Below, piece by piece: positions 55,353-64,000 of a stretch of DNA of 64,000 bases. Below the pieces are notes generated by a model. It ran no database searches. It was not told the origin of the DNA and was given only the letters and a program-made list of their open reading frames with translations. The translations under genes were made by a program, and so were the position numbers. Source of the stretch: Prochloraceae cyanobacterium PL24a_bin.78. Lineage in GTDB: Bacteria > Cyanobacteriota > Cyanobacteriia > Cyanobacteriales > JANQIW01. The stretch lies in NCBI GenBank assembly GCA_028281945.1, contig JANQIW010000081.1, forward strand, positions 57,212-121,211, given 5' to 3'. Position 1 is the first letter of the stretch. Every line of letters begins with the position of its first letter.

Positions 55353-57515
55353 ATGAGTCCACCTATTGTTAAACGTTTTTTAATTTCCCTGAACGAAAAT
55401 ATTTTTGTCCCATTTTTTGTATTTATAATTATAGTAGGGGGTTCAATGACTTTTGCTTTTCAGCCACCCCCTAACCCTAGTAAACCCAGATATGAAGCAA
55501 CAGGAACAATTTCATTTGAAAATCCGCCACCAGCTTTTACTAGCACAGGGCAACAAATTCAATTACAAGGAAGATCTATTAATTTAAACTTGTTGTTAGG
55601 TGCTCGATCTTTAGAAAGAATAGCCCAGAAATTACAATGGAGTGCTAACACCATCAAACGAGCTTTAGACAAAAATTTAACCATTCGGGTTCCTGAAGAA
55701 GGGCAAGCACAATTGATTACATTGGAATATACCGAGCGCAATCCTGAAGAAGCCAGAAGAATATTAAGAATATTTATGGAGGAAATGGTTGAAGAAAGTC
55801 GGTTGATCAATACTTCCCAATTAAGAGAAAGAATCAGAGCATTGGAATCTAGGTTAGATGAAGTTAAAGCAAATCTGGCAATAGCAGAAGCAACGTATTA
55901 TCAATATATCTCCGAAGAAGGAGGAGATTTATTAGCTGTTCAAGGAGGAAGTGTCTTTACAGGTATTAGTTCTAGCCAACAACAACAAAGAATCCTCTCT
56001 CAAGCTTTAGCAGGAGTTGATGCAGAAATCTCTAGTTTGGAAGAACAATTAGGATTATCCCCAGATCAAGCTTATACTGCTTCTATTCTCAGTGCTGATC
56101 CCATTATGGCTAATTTAAGAGCTTTAATTATACAAGCTGAAACTCAATTGTATTCGTTAGAGCAAGATTTACGCCCAGAACATCCAAATATCGTGGCTTT
56201 ACGGAAACAGCTAGAGACAAATGAGGAGCTTCTACAAAACCGCGCTTCTGAGTTAATTGGTGATGATGGAATCTTAAAACCTCTACCAGATCAAACTTCT
56301 CAAAAAAATAATTTAGATCAGGCAAGACAAGAATTAGCTAATCGATTAGTAATTCTCAATAATCAAAAGCAATCTATTGAAGCACAGTTAAACTCTGCTC
56401 AAAATACCGAGCAACAATTGCGATTACAATACGAATTATTTCCTACTAAACAATTTCAAGAAGCTCGCTTAATTCAAGAAGTTGAAAGTCAAAGAATTCT
56501 CTATCAAACTATTTTGGCAGCTTTAGTAGATGCTCAATCGGCTGAAGCCGAAACTGTAGGGGGTTTAACTATTGCTCAAGAGCCTTTTGTTCCTCCATTA
56601 CAAATATCTCCTCCAGAAACAGTCAATCCTTTACTGATTATTGGTGGAGGTGTTGCACTAGGATTTATAGCTTCTATGGGTGTTGTTTTCTTACTGGCTA
56701 CCTTAGACAATCGTCTCCATACTCCAGAAGAAATACAAGAAATATTTGTAGAAAAAGAACTTGCCGTTATTGGACAATTACCTTTTGTTATCAGCTTGTC
56801 TCCAATAACAGGACAACAAATTCCTCTTGTAATGGAAAGAAATTCGCCTTATATGGGTTTTTATGAGCGTTTTCGTAGTAATCTTCGTCGTTTTAGCCCA
56901 GAATCAACTAAAGTAATTTTAATTACGAGTGCTGTTGGTGAAGAGGGGAAGACAGTTACTGCTTATAATTTAGCTATTGCTTGTGCTAATGCTGGTAAGC
57001 GTACTCTTTTGTTAGAAGCAGATTTGCGATCGCCAAGTCAATCTCAATATTTTCAGATAACCATGGATTCAGAAGCTAAGTTAGAACCTCTGCGTTACTA
57101 TGGTGCAAGATCTGAATCAATTCAATTGGTTCCTGAAATTCAGAATTTATATATTTTACCTAGCCCCGGTCCTCAACAACAAGCTGCTGCCATTGTGGAA
57201 TCAGGGGAAATGGAACGTTTAATTCAAGATTCTAGGGGACAATTTGATATGGTTATCGTAGATACACCATCTTTGTCTAAGTCTAATGATGCTTTGCTTT
57301 TAGAATCTTTAGCTGATGGTATTGTTCTCGTAACTAGACCTGGAATTACACCAAAAAGTATTTTGAATGACACTCTTGATGATTTTATTGAAGCAGATCT
57401 AAATTTAATTGGCGCAGTTATTAATAAGATTGATAATTTAGCTTCACCTCCAGATCTGGTAACTCCTGCTTTGGAATCGGAAAGTGAAGAACTGATTTCA
57501 CCAAGTTACAACTAA
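55353..57515 (+). CDS. Wzc-like chain-length determinant with tyrosine-kinase-type ATPase domain
   Basis: Protein of 720 residues. A Wzz-type domain begins after an N-terminal helix (FVPFFVFIIIVGGSMTFAF). A long coiled-coil region follows (about 150-400), then a second helix (LLIIGGGVALGFIASMGVVF, about 425-445) and a cytoplasmic P-loop domain. The domain has Walker A SAVGEEGKT (K533), Walker A' LLLEADLRSP and Walker B MVIVDTP. In bacterial tyrosine kinases a Tyr cluster ends the protein; here the tail (EELISPSYN) has a single Tyr, so autophosphorylation may be reduced or absent. It partners the Wza-like protein upstream. Confidence 0.9.
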   Translation: MSPPIVKRFLISLNENIFVPFFVFIIIVGGSMTFAFQPPPNPSKPRYEATGTISFENPPPAFTSTGQQIQLQGRSINLNLLLGARSLERIAQKLQWSANTIKRALDKNLTIRVPEEGQAQLITLEYTERNPEEARRILRIFMEEMVEESRLINTSQLRERIRALESRLDEVKANLAIAEATYYQYISEEGGDLLAVQGGSVFTGISSSQQQQRILSQALAGVDAEISSLEEQLGLSPDQAYTASILSADPIMANLRALIIQAETQLYSLEQDLRPEHPNIVALRKQLETNEELLQNRASELIGDDGILKPLPDQTSQKNNLDQARQELANRLVILNNQKQSIEAQLNSAQNTEQQLRLQYELFPTKQFQEARLIQEVESQRILYQTILAALVDAQSAEAETVGGLTIAQEPFVPPLQISPPETVNPLLIIGGGVALGFIASMGVVFLLATLDNRLHTPEEIQEIFVEKELAVIGQLPFVISLSPITGQQIPLVMERNSPYMGFYERFRSNLRRFSPESTKVILITSAVGEEGKTVTAYNLAIACANAGKRTLLLEADLRSPSQSQYFQITMDSEAKLEPLRYYGARSESIQLVPEIQNLYILPSPGPQQQAAAIVESGEMERLIQDSRGQFDMVIVDTPSLSKSNDALLLESLADGIVLVTRPGITPKSILNDTLDDFIEADLNLIGAVINKIDNLASPPDLVTPALESESEELISPSYN

Positions 57516-57611
57516 AATGATTAGTTTTGAAGAGATTTTTTCATCATATCTATTTGTAAATAAATCATTTTACAACAGAATTATTATCATATATTTGATA
57601 AAAAAATAATT

Positions 57612-57650
57612 AAAATACCCTCTAGGAATTAGTACTAAAGGGTATTTTTT
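57612..57650. terminator. bidirectional rho-independent terminator
   Basis: AAAATACCCT and AGGGTATTTT form a perfect 10-bp inverted repeat with a 17-base loop, with T's on the plus side and A's on the other. It lies between convergent wzc-like and psbV genes and can serve both. Confidence 0.85.
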
Positions 57651-57703
57651 ATAATTTAAGTTGGTTTAAGTACCAATATTTTATTTATAACTTGGTTAAC
57701 AAT

Positions 57704-58186
57704 TTAGTAATAGATAGTTCCACCCCATCTAGAATCTAATTTTGGACCAATTAAAATATAACCACTAACGGCTTCAATATCCTCTTGGGAATAATTTCTC
57801 ATTTCAGGGAAAATATCAACTCTTTCTGTATTATGATGCAATAATGAAAGATCGTCTTCTCCATCATAAGTAGTTGGGTGTTCCAAATAATCCACTAACG
57901 CCATAAGATTATCTCTTCGAGGTTCTGCACCTGCAAGTTCTTCAGGCCCTAAGCCTACATTAGGATTAGTTTTAGTTTTACCTTGAAGATGGCATTGAGT
58001 ACAAGTATCAACAAAAATGCGTTGTCCTTTACTTACTTGCTCATTGCTTAAGACAATTGTCTCTCCTTCCTCGTTTAATGTTACTGTGCGGATACTTTCA
58101 TCTACTTTAAGAGCCAGTGCATTACCTACATTTAAAAAAGCAAAAAACACAGTTGCTACTATTACCCAGATAAATCTTTTGACCAT
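57704..58186 (-). CDS. psbV: photosystem II cytochrome c550
   Basis: Lumenal extrinsic haem protein that stabilises the PSII manganese cluster. The precursor has 160 residues, with a signal peptide to ALA at position 25 and a mature N-terminus LKVDESIRTV. The haem is bound by C62-x-x-C65-H66 (TCTQCHLQG), and a second axial His is expected in LSLLHHNTERVDIF. The C-terminus (ILIGPKLDSRWGGTIYY) is family-typical. The longer frame to 58243 would add a non-conserved leader; GAGGAG seven bases before the ATG at 58186 decides the start. Confidence 0.97.
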   Translation of the reverse strand: MVKRFIWVIVATVFFAFLNVGNALALKVDESIRTVTLNEEGETIVLSNEQVSKGQRIFVDTCTQCHLQGKTKTNPNVGLGPEELAGAEPRRDNLMALVDYLEHPTTYDGEDDLSLLHHNTERVDIFPEMRNYSQEDIEAVSGYILIGPKLDSRWGGTIYY

Positions 58187-58345
58187 TTGTTCTCCTCGAA
58201 AATGTTGCTTAATTAATTTAATCCCATCGACAGAGCTTGACATAGATTGCCTGAGCTAGTCAATATTTTTTTGTCAATCTGCTGCGATTAAGTCGCTATG
58301 ATAAATATCATGCCATTCAATAGACACCTTTAATCAAAAAAATTT

Positions 58346-59914
58346 ATGAGCTATTCTGAAAAAATCTTAAATCAAACTCCTGGCAATTTCCTAGAAAAAC
58401 TAAGAGGTGCCAATCAAGCTTGGCAATCTTTAAAAGAGGGCAACAAACAATGGAATCCTGTGGTTAAAGTAAGTCAGGAACTTTTAAATCATCTCGATTT
58501 CGATATAGTTATTAGTGGTGGAACATTAGGAATCTTATTAGCTACGGCTTTACAAAAACTTGGTTGGCGAGTAGCTTTAATTGAAAAAGGCATTTTACGA
58601 GGGCGAAGTCAAGAATGGAATATTTCCCGTGACGAATTAACTGTATTCTTAGAATTAGAGCTTTTAAATCCAACTGAATTAGAAGAAGCCATTGCCACTG
58701 AATATGAATTTGGTAGAATTAGCTTTTTCAAAGGCTATGAACTTTGGGTTAAAGATGTTCTTAATTTGGGAATCGATCCAGTTTATCTCTTAGAAACACT
58801 GAAAATTAAGTTTCTCGATTTTGGAGGTAAATTACTAGAAAAAACTCCTTTTACAGAAGCTATGGTACATCCAGATGGTGTTTTAGTTAAAGCAGGAGAA
58901 ACAACTCTAAAAACTCGTTTACTAATAGATGCTATGGGTAATTTCTCTCCTATTGTAGCTATGGCTAGAAAAAATGAACAACCAGATGGAGTGTGTTTAG
59001 TGGTTGGCAGTTGTGCTAAAGGCTATACTGTTAATAATACCGGAGATTTAATTGTTTCTTTTACTCCCATTCAAAATCAATGTCAATACTTTTGGGAAGC
59101 TTTTCCTGCTAGAGATGGAAGAACTACCTATATGTTCACCTATCTAGATGTGGATCAAAAACGTCCTAGCTTAGAATTTTTCATGGATGAATATCTCAGA
59201 CTTTTACCAGAATATCAAAATATAGAATTATCTCAATTACAATTTGAGAGATTTTTATTTGGATTTTTTCCAGCATATCGCAAAAGCCCTCTGAAAATGC
59301 CTTGGAATCGAATTCTTGCTATTGGTGATAGTAGTGGTGGCCAATCCCCTGTTAGTTTTGGTGGTTTTGGTTATATGGTGCGTCATCTTCAACGACTTAC
59401 TTTTGGAATTGACGAGGCGATGAAGTTGGATTTTCTTGAGGCTAATGCTTTATCTCTACTTCAACCTTATCAACCGAATATTTCTGTTACTTGGCTATTC
59501 CAAAAAACCATGAGTGTTAAAGTTGATGGAGACATTCCTCCTAATCAAATTAATGATTTAATGAGTGGTGTTTTTAAGGTAATGGATTCACAAGGAGATG
59601 AAGTTCTTAAACCATTTCTTAAAGATGTGATTAGATTTATCCCGTTGACTAAAACTTTGCCATTGGTTAATCCTTTGTTGGTTTTACCATTTTTAGCCGA
59701 ATTGGGTATCCCTATATTTATAGATTGGTTTATTCATTATCTAAATCTTGGTTTATATAGTGGTTTATATCCTATGAGGAAATTAGTACAACCAATTACA
59801 AAAAATTTATCTCCAACACAACAATATTATTTCCATCGTTGGTTTGATGCTTGGAAATATGGTTCTGGATTTGATAGCCATTCTGTTTCAAATTCAACGG
59901 AATCTAATGACTAA
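58346..59914 (+). CDS. cruP: CruP-type FAD-dependent lycopene cyclase paralogue
   Basis: Flavoprotein of 522 residues. The dinucleotide-binding motif is FDIVISGGTLGILLATALQK followed by LIEKG, with a later FAD segment PWNRILAIGDSSGGQSPVSFGGFG. The pattern matches the CruP paralogue of CruA lycopene cyclases, kept in cyanobacteria and plants, where it limits carotenoid epoxides or oxidative stress; cyclase activity itself is doubtful. Length and the C-terminal region (YYFHRWFDAWKYGSGFDSH) fit. It is divergent from psbV with 159 bases between. A CruA identity is less likely because of the shorter length. Confidence 0.78.
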   Translation: MSYSEKILNQTPGNFLEKLRGANQAWQSLKEGNKQWNPVVKVSQELLNHLDFDIVISGGTLGILLATALQKLGWRVALIEKGILRGRSQEWNISRDELTVFLELELLNPTELEEAIATEYEFGRISFFKGYELWVKDVLNLGIDPVYLLETLKIKFLDFGGKLLEKTPFTEAMVHPDGVLVKAGETTLKTRLLIDAMGNFSPIVAMARKNEQPDGVCLVVGSCAKGYTVNNTGDLIVSFTPIQNQCQYFWEAFPARDGRTTYMFTYLDVDQKRPSLEFFMDEYLRLLPEYQNIELSQLQFERFLFGFFPAYRKSPLKMPWNRILAIGDSSGGQSPVSFGGFGYMVRHLQRLTFGIDEAMKLDFLEANALSLLQPYQPNISVTWLFQKTMSVKVDGDIPPNQINDLMSGVFKVMDSQGDEVLKPFLKDVIRFIPLTKTLPLVNPLLVLPFLAELGIPIFIDWFIHYLNLGLYSGLYPMRKLVQPITKNLSPTQQYYFHRWFDAWKYGSGFDSHSVSNSTESND

Positions 59915-60190
59915 CTATACTATGGGTAAAAGTTTATGACGTTTGCTTAACTATAATTGCTAACAATGTAATATTATATTGGTAGCTTATAGTAAATTAA
60001 AGCTTACAAATAATCAAAATTGTTTTTTGTTTTAGTAATTTTAATTTAATTTTAAATCTAATTAATCATTTTAAGTCTTTGAAGAAGTTAAAAACTTTTT
60101 ATAAATGGGGAAGTAAATTGAACAAGATTATACTATTAGTCAAGATAAAATTAATTCAGTTCAAGAATTATCTGGGTTAGGGAGGCTGCT

Positions 60191-61129
60191 TTGAATAATA
60201 GCAATCAAGAATTACAGGAAAAATTAGCGAAAGCTAGAGAATTATCTGAACAAAATGAGATAGAAGATAGTATTGCATATTATGGAGAATTAATTAATTT
60301 AGAAAAAACCAATTCTAAAATCCGTTCTATTGCTTTTTATGAATTAGGATTAATTCGTTTTCGACAACAAAAAGATAAGGCAGCTTTACACTTATTCAAG
60401 AATGCCCTTAAACATAACTGCGATCATCCTAATCTTTACTATGTAATAGGGGAAATATACCAAAGACAAAATAATTTTCCAACAGCTTGTGAATATTTTC
60501 GTAAAAGTTTTGAATTATTAAATTCTGCTCTAGATAGTAAGTCTGAATTATATCTCCATAAAAGTTTAGTAGGTAAGTTACAAAAAAGTGATTCTTTAGA
60601 TGCTAAAAGGGCTTTAAATCAACTTGGAACTATACAGTTTAATAAAAAACCTCCTATTTCTTTTTTTACTGGAGAAATTTTGACGGAAATATTTAAAATA
60701 AGTTTGTATGTTTTAACGGGAGAAACTGCTTTAACTCTTGGTTTGTTTGCTTTTGCTAATCTTTTTAATATCGATTCTAGTTTTATTCGTCAAGCAATAA
60801 TATTACAATTAATTATTTGGATAGTCATAGTTTTAGTTTATATTATTCTGGCAATTATCGGCATCAAAGCCACACGATATCAGTTAAAGAAAGGAAGATT
60901 AAAAATAAGTACTGGTTGGTTGGGTAAAGAAATTACATACTATATACCTGAAGATCTTTATAAAATAGAATTTAAAAAAAATTTATGGCAGCAGAAGACG
61001 AAAAAAGCTTCTCTTATTTTACAGTTTAAACAAGATAAAATAGAACTAGGAGGAAATATACAAGAGATTAGAGAATTGCATGAAGCATTGAAAGAATTAA
61101 TGATTTTGGTTAAACGATTGAACATCTAA
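60191..61129 (+). CDS. TPR-repeat protein with membrane helices and PH-like C-terminal domain
   Basis: Protein of 312 residues. About two and a half TPR units occupy residues ~5-115 (for example AFYELGLIRFRQQKDKAALH, then LYYVIGEIYQRQNNFPTACE). Two hydrophobic helices follow (about 163-188 and 200-222), and then a C-terminal domain (about 228-305) whose RYQLKKGRLKISTGWLGKEI resembles bacterial PH-type lipid-binding domains. No function is known to me. The start is TTG: GGGAGG lies seven bases upstream and no ATG is near, so the ribosome binding site decides it. Confidence 0.75.
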   Translation: MNNSNQELQEKLAKARELSEQNEIEDSIAYYGELINLEKTNSKIRSIAFYELGLIRFRQQKDKAALHLFKNALKHNCDHPNLYYVIGEIYQRQNNFPTACEYFRKSFELLNSALDSKSELYLHKSLVGKLQKSDSLDAKRALNQLGTIQFNKKPPISFFTGEILTEIFKISLYVLTGETALTLGLFAFANLFNIDSSFIRQAIILQLIIWIVIVLVYIILAIIGIKATRYQLKKGRLKISTGWLGKEITYYIPEDLYKIEFKKNLWQQKTKKASLILQFKQDKIELGGNIQEIRELHEALKELMILVKRLNI

Positions 61130-61467
61130 AAAGACAAAATATATTATAATTGATGCTATATTTATTTCTTAACCTTGTTTATTATAAAGATTCAATGATA
61201 AAATTTTAGAGTTTATTGGTAAAATTAACCTTAGAAAAAAATTCAGCAATAGGAAAAAATCTAAGTAAAATTATGGAAAAAATGATTTGGTTTATAATTT
61301 AATCCTCAAATATCAAAAGAATTACTTATACCCTTGTGGGAGCAACAGTTTACTTTGTAAAGATTCCTTGGGATAATTTGGATCTCAATATTTCCATTAT
61401 TCCCTCTTTGGTGTATCTTAAAAATTGTTAAATTATCTAATAAAGATTAAGAGTTTTTTGTGAAATT
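61130..61467. other. 338-base intergenic region
   Basis: AT-rich sequence between the TPR/PH-like gene and the glycosyltransferase gene. No open frame, repeat or hairpin that I can support. It should contain the glycosyltransferase promoter. Confidence 0.4.
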
Positions 61468-62406
61468 GTGTTTTTTAGTGTTGTTATTCCTACCTATAAC
61501 CGTAAACCAATTCTGTCCAAGTGTTTGAAAGCTTTGGAAAATCAGCACTTGATGGAGAAACCCATCGAAGGCTATGAAATAATCGTAGTAGATGATGGTT
61601 CTAATGATGGAACTTTAGATTGGTTAAAAAATAGTCAAGAGGATTTTCCTCATGTTAAATCTTTATCTCAATTACATTCTGGGCCGGCATCTGCTAGGAA
61701 TTTAGGGATAAAAGCGGCTCTGGGAGATACCATCATTTTTATTGATAGTGATTTAGTGGTGACACCTTGTTTTCTTCAATCCCATGCTGATGCTTTAATT
61801 AAGGGCGCACAAAATCTCCATACTGATGCAATTTTTACTTATGGGCGGGTAATTAATACCTCTGATTTTGACAATCCAACTTCAGAGCCTTATAAAATTA
61901 CTGATTTTAGTGCAGCTTATTTTGCCACAGGAAATGTCGCTATTGCTCGTAAATGGTTGGAAATGGCAGGAATGTTTGATTGTAGCTTTTCTCTCTACGG
62001 TTGGGAAGATTTAGAGCTTGGGGTGCGTCTGAAAAAACTGGGGTTAAAGTTGATTAAATGTCCTGATGCGGTTGGTTATCATTGGCATCCTCCTTTTAGT
62101 TTAGAACAAATTCCTAATCTCATTGAGAAAGAAATTCAAAGAGGACGAATGGGTGTGGTTTTTTATCAAAAACATCCTAATTGGAATGTCAGGATGATGA
62201 TTCAGATGACTTGGTTACATCAAATTCTTTGGGGTTTACTTTCTCTGGGTGGAAGATTAAATGAGGTAACTATGGGTCCTTTATTACAGTGGTTGATCGA
62301 TCGAGGTTCAAATCAATTGGCTTTAGAATTATCCCGAATTTTCTTAAATTGGTACAATGTACAAGGAGTTTATGCTGCTTATGATGAATTTAAAAGGAAT
62401 AGTTAA
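61468..62406 (+). CDS. family 2 glycosyltransferase
   Basis: GT-A fold transferase of 312 residues. The N-terminal nucleotide-sugar site is FSVVIPTYNRKPILSKCLKA with EIIVVDDGSNDGT. The metal-binding DSD lies in IIFIDSDLVVTP, and the acceptor-side motif FSLYGWEDLELGVRLKKLGL carries the conserved ED. There is no membrane helix at the C-terminus. The start is GTG, since no ATG precedes the conserved strand. The glycan made is unknown; no other glycosyltransferase lies adjacent. Confidence 0.9.
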   Translation: MFFSVVIPTYNRKPILSKCLKALENQHLMEKPIEGYEIIVVDDGSNDGTLDWLKNSQEDFPHVKSLSQLHSGPASARNLGIKAALGDTIIFIDSDLVVTPCFLQSHADALIKGAQNLHTDAIFTYGRVINTSDFDNPTSEPYKITDFSAAYFATGNVAIARKWLEMAGMFDCSFSLYGWEDLELGVRLKKLGLKLIKCPDAVGYHWHPPFSLEQIPNLIEKEIQRGRMGVVFYQKHPNWNVRMMIQMTWLHQILWGLLSLGGRLNEVTMGPLLQWLIDRGSNQLALELSRIFLNWYNVQGVYAAYDEFKRNS

Positions 62407-63124
62407 TATTATTTTTCGTGTGATTGCTATATAAATTAAGAATAGAGAGAATGGGAGGAGTAGAGAAATTGAAAAATCAGAGTTGATACTAGGATTAAGG
62501 AAAAAAGTTTTTCTTAATTTATCAAAATAAAGATAATAATAAAACAATAATTAAACTCTTTTTTTTATTAAAAAAGTAAATCTATCATAAAAATTTTTAA
62601 GTTTATATCTTTGTGAAGATAAATTTAAACACATTTAATCATATTTTATCAATAACTTTTTTTTAAATAGATCTTCTAATTTTTATTCTCTCAAATTTAA
62701 TTAGATAAAATCTTCCTTGATATCTAGCAAATAGCTTGATTTAATGGTATCAATATTCCAAGTAAAGTTTAAGTCAATTGTTAATTAAAAAAGCAATTGA
62801 TGATGGAGCTTTACCTGTTAAAATAATGCAATTAGTAATCTTATAGGTAGTTAGACACTTTTAGATTTTATGTACTTTCTCTTAAAGCTTGTTTAGGAAA
62901 ATTAATAAACTTTGAGCTAAATCTAATTTAACCAGATATAAATAGATAAAGATTTTGATGATCAAGGATATTTTAGAAACAAAAGAGTTTATCAATTTCC
63001 TAAGTTTTAAAAAGTAAAAAATCTTGAATCTGAGATGGTGTTTAAAAGGTGACTATTAACCTATTTTATTCTTAAAAAAACTTATCTGTTAACAAAAAAA
63101 CAATCAAAATGTTTGGAGGAAATA
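62407..63124. other. 718-base intergenic region
   Basis: Strongly AT-rich and free of convincing frames on either strand. Near the right end GGAGG (63115-63119) serves the coiled-coil gene. I see no repeat, RNA signature or transposon end. Confidence 0.45.
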
Positions 63125-64000
63125 ATGGAGATTATTGGGATAATTATTGGCTTAGTAATTGGTGGATTGGGTGCTTTCTTGTTACAGCAGGGAAAAATCA
63201 ATGATGCACAAAAACAAATCGAAGAAGAAAGAAATAAAGTTATAGAACAAAAAGAGCAAGAATATCAAAAGCGATTACAAGCTCATACGGTTGATTTACA
63301 AAATCGACATAACGATGAACTTAATCAGAAAATTGTCCAATTAAATGAAGACCATCAAAATCAAATTCAAGAAGCTCAAAATCAGATTGAAATATTTAAA
63401 AAACAAATAGAAGAATTGGAAATATCACATCAATCCGATGGAGTAAAGATAGAAGAATTAGAACAATCTAACCAATCTTATCAAGGAAAAATAGAAGAAT
63501 TAGAAAATTTAAAAGAATCCTATCAAACTCAAATTAATAATTTAGAACAACAATTACAAGAAAAAGAACAGTCTTATCAAACTCAAATTAGCAATTTAGA
63601 AGAACAATTACAAGAAAAAGAACAGTCTTATCAAACTCAATTTAATAATCTAGAACAACAATTACAAGAAAAAGAACAATCTTATCAAGCTCAAATTCAA
63701 GGATTATTAACTCAGTCATCTACATTACAATCTGATTTAGCTACAGAAGAAAAATCTCTAGAAATTCAAGATGAATCTTCAGAAATGATGGATTTTTCTC
63801 AAACAGAAGAGGATGATTTTGGCTCTTTGGAAGAGGCAATGATGGGGGAAAATGAAGAGTTTAAATCCTTTGAAGATACAATGGTATCAGAAGAATTAAC
63901 GACAGAAGAAAGTGAATCATTATTAACAGATGAATCTTCAGAAATGATGGATTTTTCTCAAACAGAAGACGATGATTTTCGCTCTTTGGAAGATGCAATG
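63125..64000 (+). CDS. membrane-anchored coiled-coil repeat protein, 3' end outside the window
   Basis: Open from the ATG to the last base, 292 codons so far, so the gene is partial. The N-terminus is a single membrane helix (IIGIIIGLVIGGLGAFLLQQ). Then comes a long Gln/Glu/Lys coiled coil (about 25-200) that includes near-identical 18-residue units SYQTQINNLEQQLQEKEQ (three in succession, about 63522-63680). An acidic region follows with a second repeat, DESSEMMDFSQTE then DDFGSLEEAM / DDFRSLEDAM, seen twice. TTTGGAGGAAATA precedes the ATG. I do not recognise the family; a structural or envelope-linked role is a guess. Confidence 0.8.
   Translation, partial: MEIIGIIIGLVIGGLGAFLLQQGKINDAQKQIEEERNKVIEQKEQEYQKRLQAHTVDLQNRHNDELNQKIVQLNEDHQNQIQEAQNQIEIFKKQIEELEISHQSDGVKIEELEQSNQSYQGKIEELENLKESYQTQINNLEQQLQEKEQSYQTQISNLEEQLQEKEQSYQTQFNNLEQQLQEKEQSYQAQIQGLLTQSSTLQSDLATEEKSLEIQDESSEMMDFSQTEEDDFGSLEEAMMGENEEFKSFEDTMVSEELTTEESESLLTDESSEMMDFSQTEDDDFRSLEDAM

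Noticed and set aside
61321..61380. Sequence around CCCTTGTGGGAGCAACAG considered as a small RNA or tRNA fragment
   Set aside because: No cloverleaf or T-arm pattern could be built and no terminator follows.

Overview
The window is a clearly AT-rich stretch of cyanobacterial chromosome. The lineage call rests on gene content: photosystem II cytochrome c550 (psbV), NDH-1 subunit NdhB, a complete pix phototaxis operon, homogentisate phytyltransferase, a CruP-type lycopene cyclase paralogue, COP23, PEP-CTERM proteins with a cyanoexosortase, and Uma2 proteins. I noticed only four perfect GCGATCGC (HIP1) octamers (6514, 40166, 40787, 57026). Low GC, few HIP1 sites and single-gene transcription units suggest a unicellular Geminocystis/Cyanobacterium-like or Cyanothece-like organism; that is inference. 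I found no tRNA, rRNA, CRISPR array or intact insertion sequence.

Layout. 0.2-9.6 kb: pixG-pixH-pixI-pixJ-pixL plus an extra CheW-like gene, one chemotaxis-type phototaxis pathway. The photoreceptor carries two bilin-type GAF domains that lack the second Cys of classical blue/green PixJ. 9.7-19 kb: murJ, a PEP-CTERM protein, pyrB, a COP23 secreted protein, a beta-helix surface protein, lysC. 19-22.6 kb: a large protein joining a DEDDh exonuclease to a P-loop ATPase (the strongest candidate for undescribed biology), then a tRNA dihydrouridine synthase. 22.6-26 kb, minus strand: phytyltransferase, AraC regulator, cytochrome P450. 26-31.5 kb: a small unknown protein, an MshEN-like protein, a three-gene set (binding-protein/VWA lipoprotein, membrane coiled-coil protein, second binding protein) and an isolated nifT. 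31.8-37.3 kb, minus strand: O-antigen-ligase-like protein, YaaW-family protein, a MITE-like element, topA. 37.7 kb: debris of a toxin-antitoxin pair. 38-42.3 kb: ndhB, tandem Uma2 genes, an HTH/TPR protein.

42.3-46.1 kb is almost gene-free but structured. It holds one intact PEP-CTERM gene, and the same leader, promoter-proximal and 3' hairpin modules recur downstream around a copy whose coding body has been deleted. 46.1-50 kb: rpiA, frr/pyrH (overlapping), a thioredoxin-like protein, an alpha/beta hydrolase. 50.3-57.5 kb: an envelope-polysaccharide and protein-sorting cluster (DegT aminotransferase, cyanoexosortase and partner, Wza-like export protein, Wzc-like chain-length/ATPase protein). 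The cyanoexosortase could process the PEP-CTERM proteins encoded at 11.6 and 43.7 kb. 57.7-64 kb: psbV, cruP, a TPR/PH-like membrane protein, a family 2 glycosyltransferase, and a membrane-anchored coiled-coil repeat protein that runs off the right edge.

Functions were assigned by recognising motifs and family-typical sequence by eye; no database search was run. Many starts were moved inward from the longest open frame where an ATG or a Shine-Dalgarno sequence argued for it, and these are noted.
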